DNA of 64,000 nucleotides from Nonomuraea maritima (GCF_900100395.1 NZ_FNFB01000014.1:1-64000), one strand, 5' to 3'. Positions 36,183 to 46,352 are shown, counted from the stretch's first letter. Made by a program: numbers and translations. Notes: generated from the letters alone by a model not told the origin.

Positions 36183-36836
36183 TTAAGGGGCGAGTCTCTC
36201 CAGAACCCACCCGGGTCGGGTGCGACGGTAGCGGAGCCTGTCGTGCATGCGGTCGAGCTGGCCCTGCCAGAACTCCATCTCGGTCGGCGTGACCCGGAAC
36301 CCGCCCCAGAAGTCGGGCACCGGCGGATCTTCCGGCCACCGGGCGGCGAGCTCCTCGTAGCGGGCGTCCAGTTCCTCCCTGGACCGTACGACGGCCGACT
36401 GCCGCGAGGCCCAAGCGCCGATCCGGGAGCCGTAGGGACGGGAGTTGAAGTACTCGGCCGACTCCTCGTGGGAGATGCGCGCGACCGTGCCCTCGACGCG
36501 CACCTGGCGGCGGATCGGGTGCCACGGGAACAGCAGGGACGCCCGCGGGTTCTCGGTGAGGTCGCGGCCCTTGCGCGACTCGTAGTTGGTGTAGAAGACG
36601 AAGCCGCGCTCGTCGTAGCCCTTCAGTAGCACCGTCCGTGCGCTGGGCCGGCCTCCGGCGGAGGCTGTGGCGAGAATCATGGCGTTGGGCTCGGGCAGTC
36701 CGGCATCGAGCGCGTCCTGGAACCAGACGGCGAATTGCGCGACGGGGTCGGGCGCGAGATCCGCTTCGAGCAGCGGCTCGCCTTCGTACGTACGGCGAAG
36801 CTCCGCCAACGTGGGCGGGCGCGGGGTGGCATCCAC
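36183..36836 (-). CDS. pdxH: Pyridoxamine 5'-phosphate oxidase
   Basis: 217 aa; FMN enzyme that makes pyridoxal 5'-phosphate. LRRTYEGEPLLEADLAPDPVAQFAVWFQDAL, NAMILATASAGGRPSARTVLLKGYDERGFVFYTNYESRKGRDL, SRIGAWASRQSAVV and the C-terminal RRTRPGWVLERLAP are diagnostic. The frame is open to 37154, but GTG 36836 gives the family length; TTG 36806 is an alternative. TACCGT lies 3 bases upstream of the GTG. Transcribed divergently from citrate synthase. Confidence 0.95.
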   Translation of the reverse strand: MDATPRPPTLAELRRTYEGEPLLEADLAPDPVAQFAVWFQDALDAGLPEPNAMILATASAGGRPSARTVLLKGYDERGFVFYTNYESRKGRDLTENPRASLLFPWHPIRRQVRVEGTVARISHEESAEYFNSRPYGSRIGAWASRQSAVVRSREELDARYEELAARWPEDPPVPDFWGGFRVTPTEMEFWQGQLDRMHDRLRYRRTRPGWVLERLAP

Positions 36837-37016
36837 GAGACGGTATTCTTGCGCGCTTGTGTGGAGATCCCATACACCTCCCCTACCAGGGGTTTCGTCC
36901 CAACGGCGGGTCCGAAGGCGGAGCACCGCCTGGTACGGGGTTAAATTGACCCGCCGGTATCTCGACATCAAGGCATCACATTGCCGAAACATGGCAAGAA
37001 AGGGAGGCGGCCGAGT

Positions 37017-38123
37017 ATGTCCGACTTCAAACCCGGACTCGAAGGCGTCGTAGCTTTCGAGACCGAGATCGCAGAACCGGACAAAGAAGGGGGCGCCCTT
37101 CGATACCGGGGCGTCGACATCGAAGAGCTGGTCGGCCGTGTCCCGTTCGGGCACGTTTGGGGCCTGCTGGTCGACAACACGTTCCAGCCGGGTCTACCCC
37201 CGGCGGAGCCGTACCCCATCCCTGTCCACTCGGGTGACATCCGCGTAGACGTCCAGAGCGCGCTCGCCATGCTCGCTCCGGCCTACGGGTTCAAGCCCCT
37301 GCTCGACATCAGTGACGACGAGGCCCGCGACCAGCTCGCGCGCGCGTCGGTGATGGCTCTTTCCTTCGTGGCCCAGTCGGCCCGCGGGCTCGGTCTGCCG
37401 ATGGTGCCCGAGAGCCGCGTCGACGAGGCCAAGACCATCGTCGAGCGTTTCATGGTCCGCTGGCGCGGTGAGCCTGACCCCAAGCACGTCAAGGCCATCG
37501 ACGCCTACTGGACCTCCGCGGCTGAGCACGGCATGAACGCCTCCACGTTCACCGCCCGCGTCATCGCCTCCACGGGCGCCGACGTGGCCGCCGCGCTCTC
37601 CGGCGCCGTCGGCGCCATGTCGGGCCCGCTGCACGGTGGCGCCCCGGCCCGCGTGCTCCACATGATCGAAGGCGTCGAGCAGCTCGGCGACGCCAAGAAG
37701 TACGTCCAGGGCGAGCTCGACAAGGGCAACCGTCTCATGGGCTTCGGCCACCGTGTCTACCGTGCCGAGGACCCGCGCGCCCGTGTGCTGCGGCGTACCG
37801 CCAAGGAACTCGACGCTCCGCGTTACGAGGTCGCGGCGGCGCTGGAGCAGGCCGCGCTCGAGGAGCTGCACGCCCGCAAGCCCGACCGTGTGCTCGCCAC
37901 CAACGTGGAGTACTGGGCGGCTGTGGTGCTCGACTTCGCCGAAGTCCCCTCTCACATGTTCACCTCGATGTTCACCTGCGCGCGTACGGCCGGTTGGGCC
38001 GCGCACATCCTTGAGCAGAAGCGCACGGGCCGGCTGGTCCGCCCGAGCGCCAACTACATCGGCCCGGCCTCTCGCCCCCTGAGCGAGGTCCCGGGCGCCG
38101 ACGAGGTCGTCGGCGCGTACTGA
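37017..38123 (+). CDS. Citrate synthase
   Basis: 368-aa citrate synthase, condensing acetyl-CoA with oxaloacetate at the entry of the TCA cycle. Catalytic His residues are in GPLHGGAPARV and MGFGHRVYRAEDPRA, with a downstream Asp (VVLDFAEVP); HGMNASTFTARVIASTGAD is the substrate segment. This is the short citrate synthase 2 form. ATG 37017 (SDFKPGLEGVVAFETEI) follows GGGAGG by about 9 bases; 36981 is an open but unsupported extension. A strong terminator follows. Confidence 0.96.
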   Translation: MSDFKPGLEGVVAFETEIAEPDKEGGALRYRGVDIEELVGRVPFGHVWGLLVDNTFQPGLPPAEPYPIPVHSGDIRVDVQSALAMLAPAYGFKPLLDISDDEARDQLARASVMALSFVAQSARGLGLPMVPESRVDEAKTIVERFMVRWRGEPDPKHVKAIDAYWTSAAEHGMNASTFTARVIASTGADVAAALSGAVGAMSGPLHGGAPARVLHMIEGVEQLGDAKKYVQGELDKGNRLMGFGHRVYRAEDPRARVLRRTAKELDAPRYEVAAALEQAALEELHARKPDRVLATNVEYWAAVVLDFAEVPSHMFTSMFTCARTAGWAAHILEQKRTGRLVRPSANYIGPASRPLSEVPGADEVVGAY

Positions 38124-38140
38124 TCGCCTTCTCCCCCGCG

Positions 38141-38188
38141 ACGGCTACCGCGAGCGTTCCCCACGCCTGCGGTAGCCGTTCGTTTTTG
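38141..38188 (+). terminator. Intrinsic terminator after citrate synthase
   Basis: ACGGCTACCGC (38141-38151) pairs with GCGGTAGCCGT (38169-38179), followed by TCGTTTTTG, a textbook rho-independent terminator. Confidence 0.92.
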
Positions 38189-38279
38189 CCCCTTTTCGAG
38201 GTGTTTGACACCTGGTCGAGGGATCTCAGGATCCGGACCGCTTAACAGGTCATCGCCGCAGGTCGGTAGGCTCCGTTAT

Positions 38280-39389
38280 GTGGCTGACATCGTGATTCCC
38301 GCTGACATCAAGCCCGCCGACGGCCGCTTCGGCTGCGGGCCCTCGAAGGTTCGCCCCGAGCAGCTGGCCGCGCTCGCCGCCTCCGGCGCGAGCGTCATGG
38401 GCACCTCCCATCGCCAGAAGCCGGTCAAGAACCTGGTCGGCCGCGTCCGTTCCGGCCTGGCCGACCTGTTCTCGCTGCCCGAGGGCTACCAGGTCGTCCT
38501 CGGCAACGGCGGCACCACCGCGTTCTGGGACATCGCCGCCTTCGGGCTCATCCGCGAGAAGTCCCAGCACCTGTCGTTCGGCGAGTTCTCCTCGAAGTTC
38601 GCCGCCGTCGCCAAGAAGGCGCCGTGGCTGGCCGAGCCGAGCGTCATCAGCTCCGAGGTCGGCACCCACCCGCAGGCGGTCGCCGAGGACGGCGTCGACG
38701 TCTACGCGCTCACCCACAACGAGACCTCGACCGGCGTCGCCATGCCGATCAGCCGCGTCGGCGCAGACGACGCGCTCGTGCTCGTGGACGCCACCTCCGG
38801 CGCGGGCGGCCTGCCCGTCGACATCGCCGAGACCGACGTCTACTACTTCGCGCCGCAGAAGAGCTTCGCCTCCGACGGCGGCCTGTGGATCGCGATCATG
38901 TCGCCGCGGGCCCTCGCCCGGGTCGAGGAGATCACCGCGAGCGGCCGCTTCGTGCCCGAGTTCTTCAGCCTGCCGATCGCGATCGACAACTCCTCGAAGG
39001 ACCAGACCTACAACACGCCGGCGGTGGCCACGCTGTTCCTGCTGGCCGACCAGCTCGACTGGATGAACGCCAACGGCGGCCTGGCCTGGACCACGTCCCG
39101 CACCGCCGACTCCAGCCAGCGCCTGTACGGCTGGGCCGAGAAGTCGTCCTTCGCGACGCCGTTCGCCGCGCCCGAGTTCCGCTCGCAGGTGGTCGGCACG
39201 ATCGACTTCGCCGACTCCGTCGACGCCGCGGCCGTGGCCAAGGTGCTGCGCGCCAACGGCATCGTCGACACCGAGCCGTACCGCAAGCTGGGCCGCAACC
39301 AGCTGCGCATCGCGATGTTCCCGGCCGTCGACCCGGCCGACATCGACGCCCTGACGACCTGCGTCGACTACGTCGTCGAGCGCCTCTAG
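38280..39389 (+). CDS. serC: Phosphoserine aminotransferase
   Basis: 369-aa PLP enzyme of serine biosynthesis, short actinobacterial form. FGCGPSKVRPEQLAAL, MGTSHRQKPVKNLVGRVRSGL, ALTHNETSTGVAMP, LVDATSGAGGLPVD and the PLP lysine in YYFAPQKSFASDGGLW are diagnostic. GTG 38280 is chosen because TAGGCT (38267-38272) lies 7 bases before it, the spacing of a leaderless actinobacterial transcript, and no ribosome-binding site exists. Terminator follows. Confidence 0.95.
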   Translation: MADIVIPADIKPADGRFGCGPSKVRPEQLAALAASGASVMGTSHRQKPVKNLVGRVRSGLADLFSLPEGYQVVLGNGGTTAFWDIAAFGLIREKSQHLSFGEFSSKFAAVAKKAPWLAEPSVISSEVGTHPQAVAEDGVDVYALTHNETSTGVAMPISRVGADDALVLVDATSGAGGLPVDIAETDVYYFAPQKSFASDGGLWIAIMSPRALARVEEITASGRFVPEFFSLPIAIDNSSKDQTYNTPAVATLFLLADQLDWMNANGGLAWTTSRTADSSQRLYGWAEKSSFATPFAAPEFRSQVVGTIDFADSVDAAAVAKVLRANGIVDTEPYRKLGRNQLRIAMFPAVDPADIDALTTCVDYVVERL

Positions 39390-39408
39390 CGGCGCACCGC
39401 ACCCGATC

Positions 39409-39439
39409 GAGGCCAGCACCGGACGCCGGTGCTGGCCTC
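39409..39439. terminator. Terminator after serC
   Basis: GAGGCCAGCACCGG pairs over 14 bp with CCGGTGCTGGCCTC across ACG, followed by TTGCTGCCCTT. Confidence 0.85.
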
Positions 39440-39483
39440 TTGCTGCCCTTGTCCCCCACGTCCCTTCACGACTAGGAACGTTC

Positions 39484-40065
39484 TTGACCGCCAACCCCTC
39501 GTTCGGCCCGGGGACCGCACGGCCGAAGAGCCTCGGCTACCTCATGTTCGCCAGCCGCTGGCTCCAGGTGCCGCTCTACGTCGGCCTCATCGTGGCCCAG
39601 GCCGTCTACGTCTACCAGTTCGCGCTCGAGCTGTGGCACCTCATCGACGGTGTCTTCCTGCACAGCACGCCGCCGTCCGAGGGCACCTCGCCCGAGGCCG
39701 TCGTCATGCTCACCGTGCTGGCGCTGATCGACGTCGTGATGATCTCCAACCTGCTCATCATGGTGATCATCGGCGGCTACGAGACGTTCGTCTCCCGGAT
39801 CAACCTCAACGGCCACCCCGACGAGCCCGAGTGGCTCTCGCACGTCAACGCGAACGTGCTGAAGGTCAAGCTGGCCACCGCCATCATCGGGATCTCGTCG
39901 GTGCACCTGCTGCAGACGTTCATCAGGGCCGGCGAGACACCCAACGACAAGATCATGTGGCAGACGTTCATCCACCTGGCGTTCGTGGTCTCGGCCATCG
40001 GCCTCGCCTACATCGACCGCCTGCTGGCGTCGTCACCGGCCGAGCACACGCGCGCTCATCTCTAG
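39484..40065 (+). CDS. UPF0114/TIGR00645 family membrane protein
   Basis: 193-aa integral membrane protein of the YqhA group: about four helices, with ASRWLQVPLYVGLIVAQAVYVYQF, IDVVMISNLLIMVIIGGYETFVSRI and KVKLATAIIGISSVHLLQTFI. The biochemical role of the family is not established. TTG 39484 with AGGAA about 7 bases upstream. Its stop overlaps that of the convergent rhomboid gene in CTAG. Confidence 0.9.
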   Translation: MTANPSFGPGTARPKSLGYLMFASRWLQVPLYVGLIVAQAVYVYQFALELWHLIDGVFLHSTPPSEGTSPEAVVMLTVLALIDVVMISNLLIMVIIGGYETFVSRINLNGHPDEPEWLSHVNANVLKVKLATAIIGISSVHLLQTFIRAGETPNDKIMWQTFIHLAFVVSAIGLAYIDRLLASSPAEHTRAHL

Positions 40066-40712
40066 CTCAGGGACGGGTACGACGTGGCGGGCGGCAGCTC
40101 GCGCCTGCGGCGCAGCACCCAGGCGGCCACCACGCCGCCGATGAGCCCGAACAGGTGCCCCTGCCACGAGATGCCCTCCTGGTTGGGCAGCAGGCCCGCC
40201 AGGATGCCGTAGTAGGCGATGCCCACGCCGACGGCGATCACCACGTCGAGGAGCCTGCGGTCGAACAGGCCGCGGGCCACGATGAACCCGAAGTAGCCGA
40301 ACACCAGGCCGCTGGCCCCGATGGTCACGACGTCGGGGCTGGTGACCCAGGTGCCGAGGCCGCCGATGAGGATGATCAGCACGGTGGCCCAGAGGAACTT
40401 GCCGACGTCGCGCAGCCCGGCCAGGAAGCCGAGCACCAGCAGCGGCACCGAGTTGGCGATCAGGTGCTCGAAGCCGCCGTGCAGGAACGGCGCGAAAATG
40501 ATGCCGACGAGCCCGTCGGGATGCCAGCCGATGATGCCGAACTCACGGTCGAGGACGCCCAGGTTCGTGTAGGCGGGAGTGATGAGGAAGTCGACCACCT
40601 CGACGATCCACATCACGGCCAGCATGGCGACCACGATGACGAACGCGCTGACCGCGCCGGACAGGAGGGCCCCGGCTCCGCGCCTGAACCTCGAACCCGA
40701 ATAGTCGCTCAT
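40062..40712 (-). CDS. Rhomboid-family intramembrane serine protease
   Basis: 216-aa polytopic protein with rhomboid signatures: HGGFEHLIANSVPLLVLG (the HxxxN region), nucleophile Ser in TIGASGLVFGYFGFIVARG (GxSG) and His in ISWQGHLFGLIGGVVAAW. It would cut membrane-anchored substrates within the bilayer. The Arg-rich C-terminal tail is cytoplasmic. Monocistronic. Confidence 0.9.
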   Translation of the reverse strand: MSDYSGSRFRRGAGALLSGAVSAFVIVVAMLAVMWIVEVVDFLITPAYTNLGVLDREFGIIGWHPDGLVGIIFAPFLHGGFEHLIANSVPLLVLGFLAGLRDVGKFLWATVLIILIGGLGTWVTSPDVVTIGASGLVFGYFGFIVARGLFDRRLLDVVIAVGVGIAYYGILAGLLPNQEGISWQGHLFGLIGGVVAAWVLRRRRELPPATSYPSLS

Positions 40713-40796
40713 GCGCTCTCCCGGTAGGTCGTCTTGTCTTTCTTTACCGTAACCAGGGGAACGTATGCCCGCGTAAAGAAGACAGGCCGCTCTCGC

Positions 40797-41621
40797 CTAT
40801 CTGTGGATCAGGGCGGCGATGTCGTCGAACAGCCGCTGCTGGGCGGCGGCCGCCTCTTCGGAGACCAGGTCCATGCCCTGGATGAAGCCGTGCTCCAGGC
40901 CGGGCTCCTGGCGGTGCGTCACGTGCGCGCCGGCCCGCGCCAGCCGCTCGGCGTAGGCGTCGCCCTCGTCGCGCAGGGCGTCGTGCTCGGCGGTCACGAT
41001 GATGGCGTCGGGCATGCCGTGCAGGTCAGGCGCCAGCAGAGGGCCGGCGGGCGCCGGGTCCTGTGTCCAGCAGGAGACGGCCCAGGTGAGGAAATCGGCG
41101 TCGAGCGAGTAGCCGGCGCCCTTGTCGATGACGCTGGGGCGGCTGAGCGTCAGGTCGGTGTTGGGGCAGATCAGGATCTGCAGGCCGGGCAGGGGGTCGC
41201 CGGCGTCGCGCAGTCGCAGGCACGCCATGGTCGCCAGACAGCCGCCCGCGCTGTCGCCCGCCACCGCCGCCGGGCGCGCCCAGCGCAGCACCGCGGCCAC
41301 GTCGTCGACGGCGGCGGGGTACGGGTGCTCGGGCGCGCGCCGGTAGTCGACGGCCAGCACCTCGACGTCGCAGGCGTCGGCGATGCGCCGGCACGTGCGG
41401 TCGTGGGTGTCGAGGTCGCCGAGGACGAACCCGCCGCCGTGCGCGAACACCACCAACGGCCGCGGCTGCTCGGCCGGACGGTAGTGGCGCACGGGGATGC
41501 CGTCCGGGCCCCGGACGTCCTCCACGCTGTGCAGCTCGGGCCCCTTGGGCCGGTCGGCGGCTCGCCGACGGGAGCCTTCGCGCAGTTCGGTCACGTCGGG
41601 GTGGATCACGGAGCATCTCAT
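40797..41621 (-). CDS. Alpha/beta hydrolase, hormone-sensitive-lipase family
   Basis: 274-aa esterase/lipase. The HGGG oxyanion motif (VVFAHGGGFVLGDLDTHD), GDSAGG nucleophile elbow (AVAGDSAGGCLATMACL), Asp in TAEHDALRDEG and His in GLEHGFIQG define family IV (HSL). ATG 41621 is used; the frame is open to 41645 and no clear ribosome-binding site decides the start. The substrate is unknown, probably short acyl esters. Confidence 0.9.
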   Translation of the reverse strand: MRCSVIHPDVTELREGSRRRAADRPKGPELHSVEDVRGPDGIPVRHYRPAEQPRPLVVFAHGGGFVLGDLDTHDRTCRRIADACDVEVLAVDYRRAPEHPYPAAVDDVAAVLRWARPAAVAGDSAGGCLATMACLRLRDAGDPLPGLQILICPNTDLTLSRPSVIDKGAGYSLDADFLTWAVSCWTQDPAPAGPLLAPDLHGMPDAIIVTAEHDALRDEGDAYAERLARAGAHVTHRQEPGLEHGFIQGMDLVSEEAAAAQQRLFDDIAALIHR

Positions 41622-41742
41622 TCGATCGAGGGCAGCGGCGGGCAAGACTGGCGTGATCGATGGACCGGGCAGCCGCCACCCCCGCTCAGGCGCGGCTTCG
41701 TGCGGCGTTCGGCATGGTCGCTGTCACGGGACGCGGGGCGGG

Positions 41743-41801
41743 AACGCAAAGAGGCCTCGGCCGCCGGTGCGGTGCCGGTGGGCGAGGCCTCTTCTTGCGT
41801 T
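41743..41801. terminator. Hairpin after the crotonase gene
   Basis: AACGCAAAGAGGCCTCG (41743-41759) pairs with CGAGGCCTCTTCTTGCGTT (41783-41801), interrupted by a small internal mismatch. It serves the minus-strand enoyl-CoA hydratase gene. Confidence 0.75.
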
Positions 41802-41817
41802 CGTCAGGTCGTCCGGG

Positions 41818-42582
41818 TCATTCGCCCTTCCACGCCGGGGCGCGCTTCTCGGCGAAGGCCGCCGCGCCCTCCATGGCGTCCTTCGAGCTGAAGACCGGGT
41901 TGATGATCGCGCCCTGCTTCTTGAACATCTCCTCCAGCGACCAGTCCTGCGACTCGATGATCACCTTCTTGGTCGCGGCCAGCGCGAGCGGGGCGTTGGC
42001 CGCGATCTTCCTGGCCAGCTCCAGCGCGCCCTCCAGCGCCTTGCCCGGCTCGGTGACGCGGTTGACGAGGCCGAGCTCGTGCAGCCGGGAGGCCGGGTAG
42101 TGGTCGCCGGTCAGCGCCATCTCCATGGCCACGTGGTACGGGATGCGGCGCGGCAGCCGCATGACGCCGCCCGCGCCCGCCACGAGCCCGCGCTTGGGCT
42201 CGGGCAGCCCGAAGGTGGAGTCGGACGACGCCACGACGAGGTCGCACGCGAGGGCCATCTCGAAGCCGCCCGCGAGCGCGTAGCCCTCGACGGCGGCAAC
42301 CAGCGGCTTCTTCGGCGGCGCCTCGGTGAGCCCGCCGAACCCCCGGCCAGGCACGACAGGGAAGTCGCCGGACAGGAAGCCCTTGAGGTCCATCCCCGCA
42401 CAGAACGTGCCACCGGCACCGGTCAGCACATAGGCAGAAATATCAGGACGGGCGTCCAGCGCGTCCAGTGCCTCCGCGATCCCCCGCGCCACCGCCCCGT
42501 TGACGGCGTTGCGCGCCTTGGGACGGTTGATCGTGAGAATTGCCACATTGTCGGATTCTTCGACGAGCACTTCGTCAGACAC
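41818..42582 (-). CDS. Enoyl-CoA hydratase (crotonase family)
   Basis: 254-aa crotonase. The oxyanion segment AGGTFCAGMDLKGF and AAVEGYALAGGFEMALACDLVVAS, then FGLPEPKRGLVAGAGGVMRLPRRIP with a Glu at the usual catalytic position. It probably hydrates 2-enoyl-CoA. It is 6 bases downstream of the SDR gene, so the pair form a beta-oxidation operon. Confidence 0.92.
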   Translation of the reverse strand: MSDEVLVEESDNVAILTINRPKARNAVNGAVARGIAEALDALDARPDISAYVLTGAGGTFCAGMDLKGFLSGDFPVVPGRGFGGLTEAPPKKPLVAAVEGYALAGGFEMALACDLVVASSDSTFGLPEPKRGLVAGAGGVMRLPRRIPYHVAMEMALTGDHYPASRLHELGLVNRVTEPGKALEGALELARKIAANAPLALAATKKVIIESQDWSLEEMFKKQGAIINPVFSSKDAMEGAAAFAEKRAPAWKGE

Positions 42583-42588
42583 GGGACC

Positions 42589-43362
42589 TCACTTGGGCTG
42601 GAAGCGGATACCGCCGTCGAAGCGGACGACCTCGGCGTTCATGTAGTCGTTCTCGACGAGCGACCGTACGAGATGGGCGAACTCGTCGGCCCGGCCCATG
42701 CGCTTCGGGAAGACCACCGGAGCCACGAGCTTGGCCTTGAACTCCTCGGCGTTGGAGGAGAAGCCGTAGATCGGGGTGTCGATGATGCCCGGGCAGATGG
42801 TGTTGACCCGGACGCCGATGGCGGCCAGGTCGCGGGCGGCCGGCACGGTCATGCCCACGATGCCGCCCTTGGAGGCGGAGTACGCCACCTGGCCGGTCTG
42901 CCCCTCCAGCGCCGCCACGGACGCCGTGTTGATCACGACGCCGCGCTGGCCGTCCTCGTCGGCCGGCTCGGTCTTGGCGATGGCCGCCGCGCCGATGCGC
43001 ATGAGGTTGAACGTGCCGATCAGGTTGACCTCGATGACCTTGCGGTAGGAGGCCGGGTTGTGCGGGTTGCCGTCACGGTTGACCGTGCGCTCGGCCCAGC
43101 CGATGCCGGCGCTGTTGACCACCACGCGCAGCGGCTTGCCGGTGGCCACGGCGGCGTCGACGGCCGCCTGCACCTGCTCCTCGTCGGAGACGTCGGTCTT
43201 GAAGAAGACGCCGCCGAGCTCGTCGGCGACGGCCTTGCCGCGCTCCTCGTTGAGGTCGGCGATGACCACGGTGGCGCCGGCGCGGGCGAGCTCGCGGGCC
43301 GTGGCCTCACCGAGGCCGCTGGCACCGCCGGAGATGATTGCTGCAGATCCGTTCACGTCCAT
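42589..43362 (-). CDS. 3-hydroxyacyl-CoA dehydrogenase-type SDR
   Basis: 257-aa short-chain dehydrogenase. NAD site SGGASGLGEATARELARAG, VNSAGIGWAE, NTASVAALEGQTGQVAYSASKGGIVGMT (Ser, Tyr, Lys catalytic set) and GIRFQPK at the end resemble human HSD17B10-type 3-hydroxyacyl-CoA dehydrogenases. ATG 43362 (DVNGSAAIISGG). Co-transcribed with the crotonase, consistent with consecutive beta-oxidation steps. Confidence 0.92.
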   Translation of the reverse strand: MDVNGSAAIISGGASGLGEATARELARAGATVVIADLNEERGKAVADELGGVFFKTDVSDEEQVQAAVDAAVATGKPLRVVVNSAGIGWAERTVNRDGNPHNPASYRKVIEVNLIGTFNLMRIGAAAIAKTEPADEDGQRGVVINTASVAALEGQTGQVAYSASKGGIVGMTVPAARDLAAIGVRVNTICPGIIDTPIYGFSSNAEEFKAKLVAPVVFPKRMGRADEFAHLVRSLVENDYMNAEVVRFDGGIRFQPK

Positions 43363-43409
43363 ATCCCGGACCCTAACCCGCAGACCGAATGAAGTTCTAC
43401 TCGGGGCGG

Positions 43410-43748
43410 CTAAATCTCTCCCACAGCGGTGTCGACGTCGGCGTAGACCTTGATACGCCGGTCGAGACCGGTGGTGCGGAGGATGCGGGCCACCGGCGCC
43501 TGGGGCGCGGCCAGGGACACCCCGCCGCCTTCTCCGGTCGCCAGCCGCCATGCCTCGATCAGCACCGACAGGCCGCTCGAATCCATGAACGACAGTTGCT
43601 GGAGGTCGAGCACGAGCCTGGCGCCGTCCTGCTTGATGGCGTCACGCACCTCGTCGCGCAGGAACGGTGCGGTGAACAGGTCAAGCTCTCCCTCGACGGC
43701 CACCACCACGGCATCGCCCAGGGCGTGTCGCGCAAGCCGCAGCTTCAT
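43410..43748 (-). CDS. STAS-domain anti-sigma factor antagonist
   Basis: 112-aa single STAS domain. DAVVVAVEGELDLFTAPFLRDEV and LVLDLQQLSFMDSSGLSVLIEAW contain the phosphorylatable Ser in DSSGL. It would bind an RsbW-like kinase and be reset by a SpoIIE-type phosphatase such as the product of 31575-33800, though nothing links the two directly. Monocistronic. Confidence 0.92.
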   Translation of the reverse strand: MKLRLARHALGDAVVVAVEGELDLFTAPFLRDEVRDAIKQDGARLVLDLQQLSFMDSSGLSVLIEAWRLATGEGGGVSLAAPQAPVARILRTTGLDRRIKVYADVDTAVGEI

Positions 43749-43839
43749 GGGCCCCTCCTCGATGAGCCACTGTACTTCGACATCCCCGGAACGCGGGCAT
43801 GCGCGGGCCAGACAGCCCTAAACCGGGGTATAGCACCCG

Positions 43840-44579
<740 letters not shown>

Positions 44580-44583
<4 letters not shown>

Positions 44584-45335
44584 CACGGTAGGGCCCATAC
44601 TGCCAGGGCGAGGACGGGGAGGGCGAGGGCGGTACCCCACTGACCTACGGATGCCGAAATATCGTGAATCATCGGCATCTGGCCGGTGTAGCCGCGGCTC
44701 AGCATCGCGAGATGCACCCGCTCCCCCCGCTCGTACGACCGGATGAACAACGCCCCTGCCGAGCGCGCGAGCACCGGCATCTGGCGGAAGTCCCGCGCCT
44801 CGAACCCGCGCGACTCCCTGGCCACCCGCATCCGCCGCATCTCGTCCACGATGACGTCGAGGTAGCGGAGCATGAACATGGCGATCTGCACGAGCAGGCT
44901 CGGCAGCCGCAGCCGCTGCGCGCCGATGAGGATCACCCGCGGCTCGGTCGTGGAGGCCAGCAGGATCGAGGCGACGACTCCGAGCGTGGCCTTGGCGAGG
45001 ATGTTCCAGGCCGCCCACAGGCCCGGCACGCTCAGCGAGAGCCCCAGCACGTCCGTACGCTCGCCGAGCCCTATCACCGGGATGAGGAACGCGAACAGCA
45101 CGAACGGCAGCTCGATCGCCATCCGCCGCACGATGTGCGCCGCGGGCACGCGGGCGACGACCGCCACGCCCGCGAGCAGGACCGCGTACACCGCGAACGC
45201 CCAGAACCGCTCACGCGGCGTGGCCACCACCACGACGGCGAAGGCGAGCACCGCGAGCAGCTTGCACTGCGGCGGCAGCCGGTGCACGACCGAGTCGCCC
45301 GGCAGGTGGAGCTGATGGTGATGACCTGCGCCCAC
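44580..45335 (-). CDS. cbiQ: Cobalt ECF transporter T component
   Basis: 251-aa membrane protein with a His-rich start (GHHHQLHLPGDSVVHRLPP). Helices follow, and the coupling motif RVARESRGFEARDF with a later AMLSRGYTGQMPMI provides the two Arg-Gly segments that grip the ATPase. GTG 45335 lies 3 bases beyond the cbiM stop. Middle gene of the cbiMQO operon. Confidence 0.94.
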
Positions 45336-45338
45336 GTG

Positions 45339-46352
45339 TCAGGCCCTGGCCCTGTCGCCGGTCTTGGCACGGCCCCTGGAGAGGTACGCGACGAGCCCGC
45401 CGATGACCAGCACGAGGCCGACGCCGATGATGCCGGCGATGCCGACGGGGATGCCGCCGACGTCGCCGTAGTCGGCCAGCGGCGAGCCGCCGAGCGCGTG
45501 GTCGGCCGCCTGGCCGCTGAAGCCGTGCGTCTCGGCCACGGCCTCCAGGCCGTCGGGCGAACTGGAGGCGAAGAAGGACACGAGGCCGGCCAGCACCAGC
45601 GTCACGCCGACACCGCCCCACAGGAACGGCTTGAGGCCGCCGCTCGCGGCGACCGGCTGCGGCTCGTTCACGACGGTGGTCGAGCCTGCTGAGCCGCGCA
45701 GGACCAGCGGCTTGGCCAGGCCGCGGGCGCCGTACACGAGGTCGGGACGGACGGCCAGCACCGCGCCGACGGTCAGTGCCGTGATCACGGCCTCACCGAT
45801 GCCGATCAGCACGTGCACGCCGCCCATCGCGGCCGCCACCGCGCCCACCTCGATCGGGGCCGTGCCGCCGATCCAGAACAGCAGCGTGAACGCGAGCGCC
45901 GAGGCGGGCACCGAGATCAGCGCGGCGAGGAACGCCGCCACCACGACCTTCCCCCTGGTCAGACCGGTGACCAGCTTGAAGACGCCCCAGCCGACCAGCA
46001 CGGTGACGATGCCCATGATGGTGACGTTGATGCCGAGCGCCGTCAGCCCGCCGTCCGCGAAGAACACCCCCTGCACCAGCAGGACCACGGCCATGCACAA
46101 GACCCCTGTGTACGGCCCGACGAGTATCGCGGCGAGCGCTCCGCCCAGCAGGTGGCCGCTGGTGCCGGCGGCGACGGGGAAGTTCAGCATCTGCACGGCG
46201 AAGATGAACGCCGCCACGAGCCCGGCCATCGGGGCGGTGCGGTCGTCGAGCTCGCGCCGCGCCCCACGCAGGCAGACCGCCACACCGGCGGCCGCCACCA
46301 CCCCCGCGGACAGGGAAGTGGCCGCGTTGAAGAAGCCATCGGGTACGTGCAC
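45339..46352 (-). CDS. cbiM: Cobalt ECF transporter S component CbiM with fused CbiN-like domain
   Basis: 337 aa. GTG 46352 gives an M-H-V-P-D-G-F start; in CbiM the N-terminal amine and His2 bind the metal, so this start is required, and GGAGG lies 6 bases upstream. NFPVAAGTSGHLLGGALAAILVGPYTG is the conserved helix pair. A C-terminal segment (FFASSSPDGLEAVAETHGF, then a last helix) corresponds to CbiN/PDGLE, so M and N are one protein. Confidence 0.94.
   Translation of the reverse strand: MHVPDGFFNAATSLSAGVVAAAGVAVCLRGARRELDDRTAPMAGLVAAFIFAVQMLNFPVAAGTSGHLLGGALAAILVGPYTGVLCMAVVLLVQGVFFADGGLTALGINVTIMGIVTVLVGWGVFKLVTGLTRGKVVVAAFLAALISVPASALAFTLLFWIGGTAPIEVGAVAAAMGGVHVLIGIGEAVITALTVGAVLAVRPDLVYGARGLAKPLVLRGSAGSTTVVNEPQPVAASGGLKPFLWGGVGVTLVLAGLVSFFASSSPDGLEAVAETHGFSGQAADHALGGSPLADYGDVGGIPVGIAGIIGVGLVLVIGGLVAYLSRGRAKTGDRARA

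Noticed and set aside
41660..42100. 146-codon plus-strand frame
   Set aside because: Starts in the hairpin region and continues antisense into the crotonase gene; no supporting signal.
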